From positions 1-10,717 of the forward strand of contig JALUTW010000241.1 of NCBI GenBank assembly GCA_027021685.1: a stretch of DNA of 10,717 nt, in the 5' to 3' direction. Below are positions 1-5,230 of the stretch, piece after piece. The notes beneath the pieces were generated by a model. The model ran no database searches. It was not told the DNA's origin and saw only the letters and a program-made list of their open reading frames with translations. The position numbers and the translations under genes were made by a program. Numbering within the stretch: position 1 is the first letter of the stretch; every line of letters starts with the position of its first letter. This stretch comes from Chromatiales bacterium (GTDB taxonomy: Bacteria > Pseudomonadota > Gammaproteobacteria > CAMYNG01).

Positions 1-994
1 CGGCGGCACCCCCAGCCTGCTGCCCGCGGCGGAGCTGGCGCGGCTGCTGGACGGCGTGCGGGCCCGCCTGCCGCTCGCCCCCGGCGCCGAGATCACCCTG
101 GAGGCCAACCCCGGCACCGCCGAGGCAGCGCGCTTCGCCGCCTTCCGCGCCGCCGGGGTCAACCGCCTGTCCATCGGCGTGCAGAGCCTCGACGATGCCA
201 TGCTCGGGGCCCTGGGCCGCATCCACGACGCGGCCCAGGCCCGGGCCGCGGTGGCCGCCGCCCGCGCCGCCGGTTTCGACAACATCAACCTGGACCTCAT
301 GTTCGGCCTGCCGGGACAGGATCACGCCGGCGCCCTGCGCGACCTGGAGGCGGCGCTGGCGCTGGCCCCGGAACACCTGTCCTGGTACCAGCTCACCATC
401 GAGCCCCACACCGCGTTCGCGGCCAGCCCACCGCCGGACCTGCCGGACGAGGACGCGCTGGCGGCCATGCACGAGGCCGGGCTGGAACGGCTGGCCCGCG
501 CCGGCTACGAACAGTACGAGGTCTCCGCCTTCGCCCGTCCCGGGCGCCAGTGCCGGCACAACCGCAACTACTGGGAATTCGGCGACTACCTGGGCCTGGG
601 CGCCGGGGCCCACGGCAAGCTCACCGACGCCGCCACCGGCACCGTGGTGCGCCGCCGCCTCGTGCGCCATCCCGGCGACTACCTGGCCGCGGCCGGCACC
701 GCGGCCGCCGTCGCCGGCGAGGAGACGGTCCGCGCACCGGACCTGGTGTTCGAGTTCATGCTCAACGCCCTGCGCCTGACCGCCGGCTTCCCCGCGGCCC
801 TCTTCACCGAGCGCACCGGCCTGCCCCTGGAGGCGGCCCGGCCCGCGCTGGAGGCCGGCCGGAGCCGGGGCTGGCTGGAGACGGACGGGGAACGGATCCG
901 CCCCACCGCCACCGGCCGGCGGTTCCTCGACGACCTCACCGCGCTGTTTCTCCCCGCCGGCGACAGGGCCGCGGCGGTCCCGGACCCCGCCTGA
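1..994 (+). CDS. hemW: Heme chaperone HemW (radical SAM), 5'-truncated
   Basis: This is the C-terminal 330 residues of HemW, once annotated as oxygen-independent coproporphyrinogen III oxidase-like, a cytoplasmic radical-SAM protein that binds heme and delivers it to target proteins. The frame is open from base 2, beginning GGTPSLLP, the conserved glycine-rich SAM-binding motif. The CX3CX2C cluster-binding cysteines therefore lie just upstream, outside the window; family members are about 380-400 residues, so roughly 50-60 residues are missing. Other family signatures are the stretch with GVQSLDD and GRIHDA, then NINLDLMFGLPGQ, and HNRNYWEFGDYLGLGAGAHGK, which separates HemW from true HemN. 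The C-terminal winged-helix-like HemN_C region ends at a TGA. A GTG at 56 is only an internal codon. The assignment is firm; the start cannot be seen. Confidence 0.95.
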   Translation, partial: GGTPSLLPAAELARLLDGVRARLPLAPGAEITLEANPGTAEAARFAAFRAAGVNRLSIGVQSLDDAMLGALGRIHDAAQARAAVAAARAAGFDNINLDLMFGLPGQDHAGALRDLEAALALAPEHLSWYQLTIEPHTAFAASPPPDLPDEDALAAMHEAGLERLARAGYEQYEVSAFARPGRQCRHNRNYWEFGDYLGLGAGAHGKLTDAATGTVVRRRLVRHPGDYLAAAGTAAAVAGEETVRAPDLVFEFMLNALRLTAGFPAALFTERTGLPLEAARPALEAGRSRGWLETDGERIRPTATGRRFLDDLTALFLPAGDRAAAVPDPA

Positions 995-1021
995 CCCCGT
1001 CCCTCCCCGCGGCCGGCCCGC

Positions 1022-1027
1022 TATACT
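1022..1027 (+). promoter_or_regulatory. Possible -10 element for the rof-cupin-mak unit
   Basis: TATACT matches the sigma-70 -10 consensus at five of six positions and sits in the 73-bp hemW-rof gap, about 40 bp before the rof start. No convincing -35 is seen at 16-19 bp spacing (the sequence there is C-rich). The element may therefore be weak or activator-dependent, or a chance match. Confidence 0.35.
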
Positions 1028-1067
1028 GGGGCACGGGCTTCGTGCGCAAAGACGAGGGTGAACAGCC

Positions 1068-1325
1068 ATGGTCAGCGATGGTGACTACGTGCCCATCCCC
1101 TGCGCCACCTACTCGCGGCTGGAACTGGCGGCCATGCACGGCGAGCGCCTGCGCGTGTCCTGGCGCGCCGGCGGGGTGGACCACGTGGAGACGCTGCGCC
1201 CGCGCGACCTGCAGACCTGCCGCGGCGAGGAGTTTCTCATCGCCGACACCGACCGGGGCGAGCCCCGCCGCATCCGCCTGGATCACATCCGCACCCTGCA
1301 CAGCCTGGACGAAGACGCCACATGA
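1068..1325 (+). CDS. rof: Rho-binding antiterminator, Rof/YaeO family
   Basis: This 85-residue protein matches the Rof family. E. coli Rof is a small cytoplasmic Sm-like beta-barrel protein that binds the transcription termination factor Rho and inhibits it by blocking RNA loading. The family pattern runs along the whole protein: YVPIPCATYSRLELAAMHG at residues 7-25 (E. coli has YQPINCDDYDNLELACQH), then a strand-rich core, EEFLIAD at 54-60 and the closing RIRLDHI at 68-74. Length is normal for the family. The ATG is preceded by GAGGGTG at 1054-1060, seven bases upstream, which fixes the start. The stop overlaps the next gene's ATG as ATGA, so the two are probably translationally coupled. Function is inferred from sequence resemblance. 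Confidence 0.85.
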   Translation: MVSDGDYVPIPCATYSRLELAAMHGERLRVSWRAGGVDHVETLRPRDLQTCRGEEFLIADTDRGEPRRIRLDHIRTLHSLDEDAT

Positions 1326-1720
1326 AGGCGCACACCCGCTACGGCGACATCGCTCCCTTCGTCACCCGCGACGGCTCCCTGGTGCGCGAGCTCATGCACC
1401 CCGCACATCACGCCGTCATGCACCAGAGCCTGGCCGAGGCAGTGGTGGAACCCGGCCGCCGCACCCTGCGCCACCGCCACCGGGTGACCGAGGAGATCTA
1501 CCACGTCACCCGCGGCCGCGGCCGCATGCACCTCGGCAGCACCTGCTTCGACGTGGCGCCGGGCGACACCGTGTGCATCGCCCCCGGCATCGCCCACTGC
1601 ATCGAGAACACCGGCGACGAACCGCTGCACATCCTGTGCGCCTGCACCCCGCCCTACAGCCACGACGACACCGAACTCCTCGAACCACCCAGCCCCCAGA
1701 ACCCAGTCCCCAGAACCTGA
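1322..1720 (+). CDS. Cupin-domain protein
   Basis: This 132-residue protein contains one cupin beta-barrel. Motif 1 is visible as G45, H51-x-H53, E58 and G65 (RRTLRHRHRVTEEIYHVTRG). Motif 2 is G81 followed by PGIAH (H92) and N96. The two motifs supply the usual metal ligands His51, His53, Glu58 and His92, so a mononuclear metal site is likely. Substrate and reaction are unknown: single-domain cupins include isomerases, dioxygenases and sugar-binding proteins, and the sequence does not decide. It starts in a 4-bp overlap (ATGA) with rof and ends five bases before the kinase start. The last dozen residues (rich in Pro, Ser and Gln) are encoded by a 14-bp tandem repeat and may not belong to the ancestral domain. 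Confidence 0.85.
   Translation: MKAHTRYGDIAPFVTRDGSLVRELMHPAHHAVMHQSLAEAVVEPGRRTLRHRHRVTEEIYHVTRGRGRMHLGSTCFDVAPGDTVCIAPGIAHCIENTGDEPLHILCACTPPYSHDDTELLEPPSPQNPVPRT
1688..1715 (+). repeat. 14-bp tandem duplication at the 3' end of the cupin gene
   Basis: Two adjacent 14-bp units of the pattern CCCAGYCCCCAGAA (1688-1701 and 1702-1715) differ at one base (C versus T at the sixth position). They lie inside the last codons of the cupin gene, immediately before its stop and the mak start. Because 14 is not a multiple of three, the copies are read in different frames (PSPQN, then PVPRT). Confidence 0.8.
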
Positions 1721-1724
1721 AATC

Positions 1725-2633
1725 GTGCGCATCGGCATCGACCTGGGCGGAACCAAGATCGAGGCGGTGGCGCTGGACGCCACCGGAACCGAGCACTTCC
1801 GCCGCCGCACCGAGACCCCGCGCGGTGACTACGCCGCCACCCTGGAAGCCGTGGTCCGCCTGGTGGCCGAGGCGGAGGGCGCCACCGGCCACCCCGGCGC
1901 GCGCGTGGGTCTTGGCATCCCCGGCGCCATTTCCCCGGCCACCGGCCTGGTCAAGAACGCCAATTCCACCTGGCTCATCGGCCGGCCGCTGAAGGCCGAC
2001 CTGGAGGCCCGGCTCCGGCGCCCGGTGCGCATCGAAAACGACGCCAACTGCTTCATCGCCTCCGAGGCCGCCGACGGCGCCGCAGCCGGTGCGCGGGTGG
2101 CCTTCGGCGTCATCGTGGGCACCGGCACCGGCGGCGGCATCGCGGTGGGCGGGCGGGTGCTCACCGGGGCCAACGCCGTCGCCGGCGAATGGGGCCACAA
2201 TCCCCTGCCCTGGCCCGGGCCCGGCGAGCTGCCGGGACCGGCCTGCTACTGCGGCCGCCGCGGCTGCATCGAGACCTGGCTCTCCGGCCCCGGCCTGCTG
2301 CGCGACTACGTGGAGAGCGGCGGCAGCGCGGCGGACGCCCGCGAGGTGGCGCAGCGTGCCGGCGCCGGCGAACCCCTGGCCGCTGCCGCCCTGGACCGCT
2401 ACGCCGGGCGCATGGCCCGGGCCCTGGCCACGGTCATCAACGTGCTGGACCCGGACATCATCGTGCTGGGCGGCGGCCTCTCCCGGCTGGCCCACCTGTA
2501 CGAAGAAGTCCCGCGGCGCTGGGGGGAGTGGGTGTTCTCGGACCGCGTGGACACCCGCCTGCTGCCGCCGGTGCACGGGGACGCCAGCGGGGTGCGCGGG
2601 GCCGCCCGGCTGTGGGCGGCGGACGAATCGTAG
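1725..2633 (+). CDS. mak: ROK-family sugar kinase, Mak-type fructokinase
   Basis: This is a 302-residue ATP-dependent hexose kinase of the ROK family, very similar along its whole length to E. coli Mak (manno(fructo)kinase, also 302 residues), which phosphorylates fructose and mannose at O-6. The N-terminal phosphate loop is IGIDLGGTKIE at residues 3-13. GLGIPGAISPATGLVKNANSTWL (62-84) and the catalytic Asp106 in ENDANC follow. The second phosphate motif is VGTGTGGGIA (131-140). GEWGHNPLPW with CYCGRRGCIET supplies the ROK zinc ligands His158, Cys174, Cys176 and Cys181. The C-terminal region has DPDIIVLGGGLS and GDASGVRGAA. The start is a GTG four bases after the cupin stop with no clear Shine-Dalgarno, so translation may depend on coupling. 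Sugar specificity is inferred. Confidence 0.9.
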   Translation: MRIGIDLGGTKIEAVALDATGTEHFRRRTETPRGDYAATLEAVVRLVAEAEGATGHPGARVGLGIPGAISPATGLVKNANSTWLIGRPLKADLEARLRRPVRIENDANCFIASEAADGAAAGARVAFGVIVGTGTGGGIAVGGRVLTGANAVAGEWGHNPLPWPGPGELPGPACYCGRRGCIETWLSGPGLLRDYVESGGSAADAREVAQRAGAGEPLAAAALDRYAGRMARALATVINVLDPDIIVLGGGLSRLAHLYEEVPRRWGEWVFSDRVDTRLLPPVHGDASGVRGAARLWAADES

Positions 2634-2651
2634 AACCTGCCCCGCAATCCC

Positions 2652-2683
2652 GCGCGAGCCGCGGTGCGGGCCCGCGGTCGCGC
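2652..2683 (+). terminator. Strong GC stem-loop after mak, no U-tract
   Basis: Eighteen bases after the mak stop is a 12-bp stem made of GCGCGA plus CCGCGG (2652-2664, with a single bulged G at 2658) pairing with CCGCGG plus TCGCGC (2672-2683). The loop is seven bases. No run of T follows. It could be a U-tract-less terminator, an RNA 3'-end stabiliser left after Rho termination, or simply a structured spacer. The pairing is certain; the function is inferred. Confidence 0.5.
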
Positions 2684-2734
2684 CGGCCAGGCGTACCGCG
2701 CGGCGCGGGAGGCCTCGGGGACGGCCCCAGAATC

Positions 2735-2750
2735 TGTGAGCCGAATCACA
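2735..2750 (+). promoter_or_regulatory. CRP/Vfr-type operator upstream of the PilZ gene
   Basis: TGTGA, six bases (GCCGAA), then TCACA matches both half-sites of the E. coli CRP consensus exactly. It is flanked by A-rich sequence in an otherwise extremely GC-rich region. The centre is at 2742.5. A weak -10-like TATTCA at 2769-2774 would place the start near 2781, about 38-39 bp from the centre and close to the class II activator position (-41.5). No good -35 is present, as expected for an activator-dependent promoter. The regulator itself (CRP, Vfr or Clp type) is not in the window. Confidence 0.6.
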
Positions 2751-2752
2751 AA

Positions 2753-2772
2753 AATAGTCCCATCGGGCTATT
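2753..2772. other. Inverted repeat between the CRP-type site and the PilZ gene
   Basis: AATAG-T-CCC (2753-2761) pairs with GGG-CTATT (2765-2772) around a three-base loop, with T2758 bulged: eight base pairs, five of them A-T. Read on the minus strand the stem ends in CTATTTTTG, giving a short T run, so it could weakly terminate antisense readthrough from the trmB side. Alternatively it is part of the promoter or an operator for the PilZ gene. Confidence 0.3.
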
Positions 2773-2829
2773 CAGCGCTTGTGCCGCCGGCCGATGGAGT
2801 CCTCAACAACACCGAAAACCGTGTGGAAT

Positions 2830-3189
2830 ATGACCATCGCACCCGCCAGCAGGCCCGAATCCCGCCGCCGCCACGAGCGGGTGGCGGCCGACCGGCCGGT
2901 GACGGTACGGGCGCCGTCGGGGATCCGGGTCAAGGCGCGGCTGGTGGACATCTCCCTGGGCGGGGTCGCCATCCGCTTCGAGGCCCCGGCCGATCCCGGG
3001 ACCCGGCTGGAGCTCCGGTTCCTGCTGCCGGTGGCCCGCAACCGGCTCAAGGAACTGGAGGTGCGCGGTGTGGTGCGCCACCGCCGGGTGCAGCGCGACG
3101 GCTTCGTCATGGGACTGGAATTCGAAGACGCCGACGTGACCCTGCAGAACACCATCCGCCGCTACATCAGCTTCCGCCGCTCCCTGTGA
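2830..3189 (+). CDS. Single-domain PilZ protein, predicted c-di-GMP receptor
   Basis: This 119-residue protein is a stand-alone PilZ domain. PilZ proteins bind the second messenger cyclic di-GMP and typically alter motility, pili, exopolysaccharide or virulence through a partner protein. Both binding signatures are present: the N-terminal RxxxR (Arg13 to Arg17 in RRRHER) and DxSxxG (Asp40, Ser42, Gly45 in DISLGG). The rest is the expected beta-barrel with ELRFLLP, VVRHRRV and GFVMGLEF. The start is uncertain. ATG at 2830 gives the usual length but has only a weak, too-close GGAA before it. ATG at 2794 and TTG at 2779 are in frame, but residues they add look unlike a PilZ domain. Its 3' end overlaps trmB by 23 bp, tail to tail. 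A perfect CRP-type site lies 80-95 bp upstream. The process it controls cannot be read from the neighbours. Confidence 0.85.
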   Translation: MTIAPASRPESRRRHERVAADRPVTVRAPSGIRVKARLVDISLGGVAIRFEAPADPGTRLELRFLLPVARNRLKELEVRGVVRHRRVQRDGFVMGLEFEDADVTLQNTIRRYISFRRSL

Positions 3190-3913
3190 CCGGGCCCCGG
3201 CGCTCGTAGAGCAGGTCGAACACCTCGTGCCCCAGGCGCCGGCCGCGGGCCTCGAAGCGGGTCACCGGGCGCGAATCCGGCCGGGGCACGAAGTCGCCCG
3301 CGGGAGACAGGTTGTGCAGCGCCGGTTCCGCGCCCAGCACCTCCAGCATCTGCCGGGCGTAGTCCTCCCAGTCGGTGGCCAGGTGCAGGCGCCCGCCGGG
3401 GCGCAGCCGGCTCGCCGCCAGCCGGGCGAACTCCGCGTTCACCAGGCGCCGCTTGTGATGGCGCTTCTTGTGCCAGGGGTCGGGAAAGAACACCAGCAGG
3501 AGATCGATGCTGCCCTCCGGCAGCCGCGGCAGCACCTCCATGGCGTCGTCCACCGCCACCCGCACGTTGGCGAGCCCCAGCTCGTGGATGCGGTTGAGCA
3601 GGCGCCCCACGCCGGGCCGGTGGACCTCGATGCCCAGGTGATCGCGCTCCGGGTGCGCCGCGGCCAGGTGCGCCAGCACCTCGCCGTTGCCGAAGCCCAC
3701 CTCCACCGTCAGCGGTGCCCGGCGCCCGAACAGCGCGACCGGGTCCAGCGGTCCATGACCGGGCACGCCGTAGCGGGGCAGCAGCTCCTCCAGCGCCCGC
3801 CGCTGCGCCGGCGTCAGGCGCCCCTCGCGGCGGACGAAGCTGCGGATCCTGCGTCGTGGAACGGTGTTCTGATTGGCGCCAACCACAGGCTTCCAGTCGT
3901 AGCACGGCGGCAC
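3167..3913 (-). CDS. trmB: tRNA (guanine-N7-)-methyltransferase TrmB
   Basis: This SAM-dependent enzyme makes 7-methylguanosine at position 46 in the variable loop of tRNAs. The 248-residue protein follows E. coli TrmB (239 residues) closely: RRRIRSFVRREGRLTPAQ near the N-terminus, the SAM-binding loop VEVGFGNGE followed by HLGIEVH, DDAMEVL, and the catalytic LVFFPDPWHKKRHHKRRLV. Further on are ATDWEDYA and FVPRPDSRPVTRFEARGRRLGHEVFDLLYERR. The start is tentative. GTG at 3913 is the farthest upstream start, with CAGGG about 12 bases before it. GTG at 3886 is an alternative that would still keep all family motifs, and no ATG is available. The gene lies downstream of thiG in the same direction across a 137-bp gap that contains a stem-loop, so it may be partly co-transcribed with thiSG. 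No promoter of its own was recognised. Confidence 0.93.
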   Translation of the reverse strand: MPPCYDWKPVVGANQNTVPRRRIRSFVRREGRLTPAQRRALEELLPRYGVPGHGPLDPVALFGRRAPLTVEVGFGNGEVLAHLAAAHPERDHLGIEVHRPGVGRLLNRIHELGLANVRVAVDDAMEVLPRLPEGSIDLLLVFFPDPWHKKRHHKRRLVNAEFARLAASRLRPGGRLHLATDWEDYARQMLEVLGAEPALHNLSPAGDFVPRPDSRPVTRFEARGRRLGHEVFDLLYERRGPVTGSGGS

Positions 3914-4011
3914 CGCACGGCGATGCCCTGACGGGATACGGGACCTGCACCGGCCGGCGGATACCGCGGTGCCCCATCCGCCTCGCGCGCTGCCGGCACG
4001 GGGAATCGGGC

Positions 4012-4043
4012 CCGGCGGCCGGTCACCCGACGCCGGCCTCCGG
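4012..4043 (-). terminator. GC-rich stem-loop just after thiG, no U-tract
   Basis: CCGG-c-GGCCGG (4012-4022) pairs with CCGGCC-t-CCGG (4033-4043): ten base pairs with one C/T mismatch and a ten-base loop. On the thiG (minus) strand it begins eight bases past the stop codon. No T run follows. It may attenuate transcription from thiG into trmB or protect the thiSG mRNA end. Confidence 0.4.
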
Positions 4044-4050
4044 TCCCGGT

Positions 4051-4863
4051 TCAGAAAAAGGTTCCGTCCAGCGGCGACGAGGCCGAGGCGTAACGCCTGC
4101 GCGGCATGCGCCCGGCCAGGTAGGCCTCGCGCCCGGCTTCCACCGCCTTCTTCATGGCCGAGGCCATGAGCACCGGATCCTTCGCCGCGGCGATGGCGGT
4201 GTTCATGAGCACCCCGTCGCAGCCCAGCTCCATGGCCACGGCGGCATCGGAGGCGGTGCCCACGCCGGCGTCCACCAGCACCGGCACGCTGAGTTCCTCG
4301 ACGATGAAGCGGATGTTGTAGGGGTTGCGGATGCCCAGCCCGGAGCCGATGGGTGCGGCCAGCGGCATCACCGCCACGCAGCCCATGGCCTCCAGCTCGC
4401 GGGCGACGATGAGATCGTCGGTGGTGTAGACCATGACCCGGAAGCCGTCCTTGATCAGCGTCTCGGCGGCCTTGAGCGTCTGCACCACGTCGGGAAACAG
4501 GGTCTTCTCGTCGCCCAGCACCTCCAGCTTCACCAGGCTGTGACCGTCCAGCAGCTCGCGCGCCAGGCGGCAGGTGCGCACCGCGTCCTCCGCCGTGTAG
4601 CAGCCGGCGGTGTTGGGCAGGATGGTGTAGCGGTCCGGCGGAATCACGTCCAGCAGGTTGGGCTCGTCCGGATTCTGGCCGATGTTGCTGCGGCGGATGG
4701 CCACGGTGACGATCTCCGCCCCCGAGGCCTCGATGGCCGCGCGGGTCTCGGCCAGGTCCTTGTACTTGCCGGTGCCCACCAGCAGGCGCGAGGTATAGCT
4801 CACGCCGTCGATGATGAGGGGATCTGCAGCGCCGGCCGGTGCCGGCACGGGATTCGTGTTCAT
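4051..4863 (-). CDS. thiG: Thiazole synthase ThiG
   Basis: ThiG builds the thiazole phosphate half of thiamine in the cytoplasm from 1-deoxy-D-xylulose 5-phosphate, dehydroglycine and the sulfur carried by ThiS-thiocarboxylate. The 270-residue TIM-barrel protein shows the family landmarks: SRLLVGTGKYKD (25-36), ASGAEIVTVAIRR (46-58), LPNTAGCYTAEDAVR (82-96) and LVKLEVLGD with Lys112, the Schiff-base lysine. Next come MPLAAPIGSGLGIRNP (166-181), VPVLVDAGVGTASDAA (193-208) and DGVLMNTAIA (216-225). The ATG at 4863 has GGAAG (bases 4870-4874 on the complementary strand) six bases upstream, which supports the start. The first dozen residues (Pro and Ala rich) are not conserved. It lies 89 bp after thiS in the same direction. 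The source of dehydroglycine (ThiH or ThiO) and ThiF are not in the window. Confidence 0.97.
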   Translation of the reverse strand: MNTNPVPAPAGAADPLIIDGVSYTSRLLVGTGKYKDLAETRAAIEASGAEIVTVAIRRSNIGQNPDEPNLLDVIPPDRYTILPNTAGCYTAEDAVRTCRLARELLDGHSLVKLEVLGDEKTLFPDVVQTLKAAETLIKDGFRVMVYTTDDLIVARELEAMGCVAVMPLAAPIGSGLGIRNPYNIRFIVEELSVPVLVDAGVGTASDAAVAMELGCDGVLMNTAIAAAKDPVLMASAMKKAVEAGREAYLAGRMPRRRYASASSPLDGTFF

Positions 4864-4909
4864 GGCTTGCTTCCGGGCGCCGCGTGGGCGCGCTCTCAGG
4901 TCAGACGCA

Positions 4910-4927
4910 CGGGTGCCGTGACACCCG
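4910..4927 (-). other. Stem-loop in the thiS-thiG spacer
   Basis: CGGGTG and CACCCG form a perfect 6-bp stem around a six-base loop, which can be shortened by one T-G wobble pair. On the thiG strand it lies 12 bp downstream of a TATAAT and 47 bases before the thiG ATG. If transcription starts at that element the hairpin is at the very 5' end of the message. Candidate roles are mRNA stabilisation, attenuation or none. Confidence 0.4.
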
Positions 4928-4932
4928 CTGGA

Positions 4933-4938
4933 ATTATA
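4933..4938 (-). promoter_or_regulatory. Consensus -10 element between thiS and thiG
   Basis: On the minus strand this is a perfect TATAAT within a 20-bp A/T-rich island (4931-4950), striking against the surrounding GC content. The predicted start is near 4926, 63 bases before thiG. No -35 match is visible at 16-18 bp spacing (GGCGGC at 17 bp), and there is no TGn extension. An internal thiG promoter is therefore possible but unproven. Confidence 0.35.
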
Positions 4939-4952
4939 TAACGGAACAATGC

Positions 4953-5153
4953 TCAGCCGCCGCCGATGGCGTGGACCACTTCCACCCGGTCGCCGTCGTT
5001 GAACACGCGCGCCGGGTAGTCGCTGCGGGGCACGATCTCGCGGTTGACCTCCATGGCGATGCGCCGCCCCGCCAGGCCCAGGTCCTCCACCAGCTGCTGG
5101 GCGGTGTAGCCGGGAGGCACTTCCCGCTGGCTGCCGTTGACGATGATCTCCAT
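4953..5153 (-). CDS. thiS: Sulfur carrier protein ThiS
   Basis: ThiS is a ubiquitin-fold sulfur carrier. Its C-terminal glycine is adenylated by ThiF and converted to a thiocarboxylate that donates sulfur to ThiG. The 66-residue protein begins MEIIVNGSQREVPPG, contains TAQQLVEDLGL and RIAMEVNREIVPRSD, and ends VEVVHAIGGG. The C-terminal Gly-Gly is the functional hallmark and is intact. The ATG at 5153 matches the family start. A longer frame reaching 5189 adds 12 residues with no family resemblance and would run through the promoter. No Shine-Dalgarno is seen upstream, and the best predicted transcription start falls on the ATG itself, so translation may be leaderless. It is the first gene of the thiS-thiG-(trmB) unit and is divergent from the acyl-CoA synthetase gene. 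Confidence 0.95.
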   Translation of the reverse strand: MEIIVNGSQREVPPGYTAQQLVEDLGLAGRRIAMEVNREIVPRSDYPARVFNDGDRVEVVHAIGGG

Positions 5154-5159
5154 ATCACT

Positions 5160-5189
5160 AGCGTATCGGCCACTGGTCCGGGCCGTCAA
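5160..5189 (-). promoter_or_regulatory. Predicted thiS promoter
   Basis: On the minus strand TTGACG (bases 5184-5189, five of six matches) is followed after 18 bp by TACGCT (bases 5160-5165, three of six). A start seven bases past the -10 falls at 5153, the A of the thiS ATG. It overlaps the divergent promoter at 5174-5202. Confidence 0.4.
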
Positions 5190-5202
5190 TGGGCCTTATC
5201 AT
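5174..5202 (+). promoter_or_regulatory. Predicted promoter of the acyl-CoA synthetase gene
   Basis: TGGTCC (5174-5179, weak -35), a 17-bp spacer and TATCAT (5197-5202, five of six for the -10) predict a start near 5209. That leaves a 22-base leader holding AGGAA (5216-5220). This argues that translation starts at 5231 and not at the in-frame ATG at 5189, which would lie upstream of the transcript. Confidence 0.4.
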
Positions 5203-5230
5203 GACCCGGCGCCGCAGGAACCGACGACCC

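Noticed and set aside
56..58. GTG at 56 as the start of hemW
   Set aside because: The frame is open to the window edge and the upstream codons encode the conserved GGTPSLLP motif, so the gene is truncated and not starting here.
4864..4952. TPP riboswitch between thiS and thiG
   Set aside because: Words similar to parts of the THI element occur, but not in the right order or spacing. The paired helices and the conserved 3' segment are missing, and the spacer is short. A riboswitch would also be expected before thiS, where no leader is predicted.
5189..5230. Upstream ATG start for the acyl-CoA synthetase
   Set aside because: It would add an Arg-rich 14-residue stretch unlike the family, has no Shine-Dalgarno and lies upstream of the predicted transcription start. 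ATG at 5231 has AGGAA at a suitable distance.
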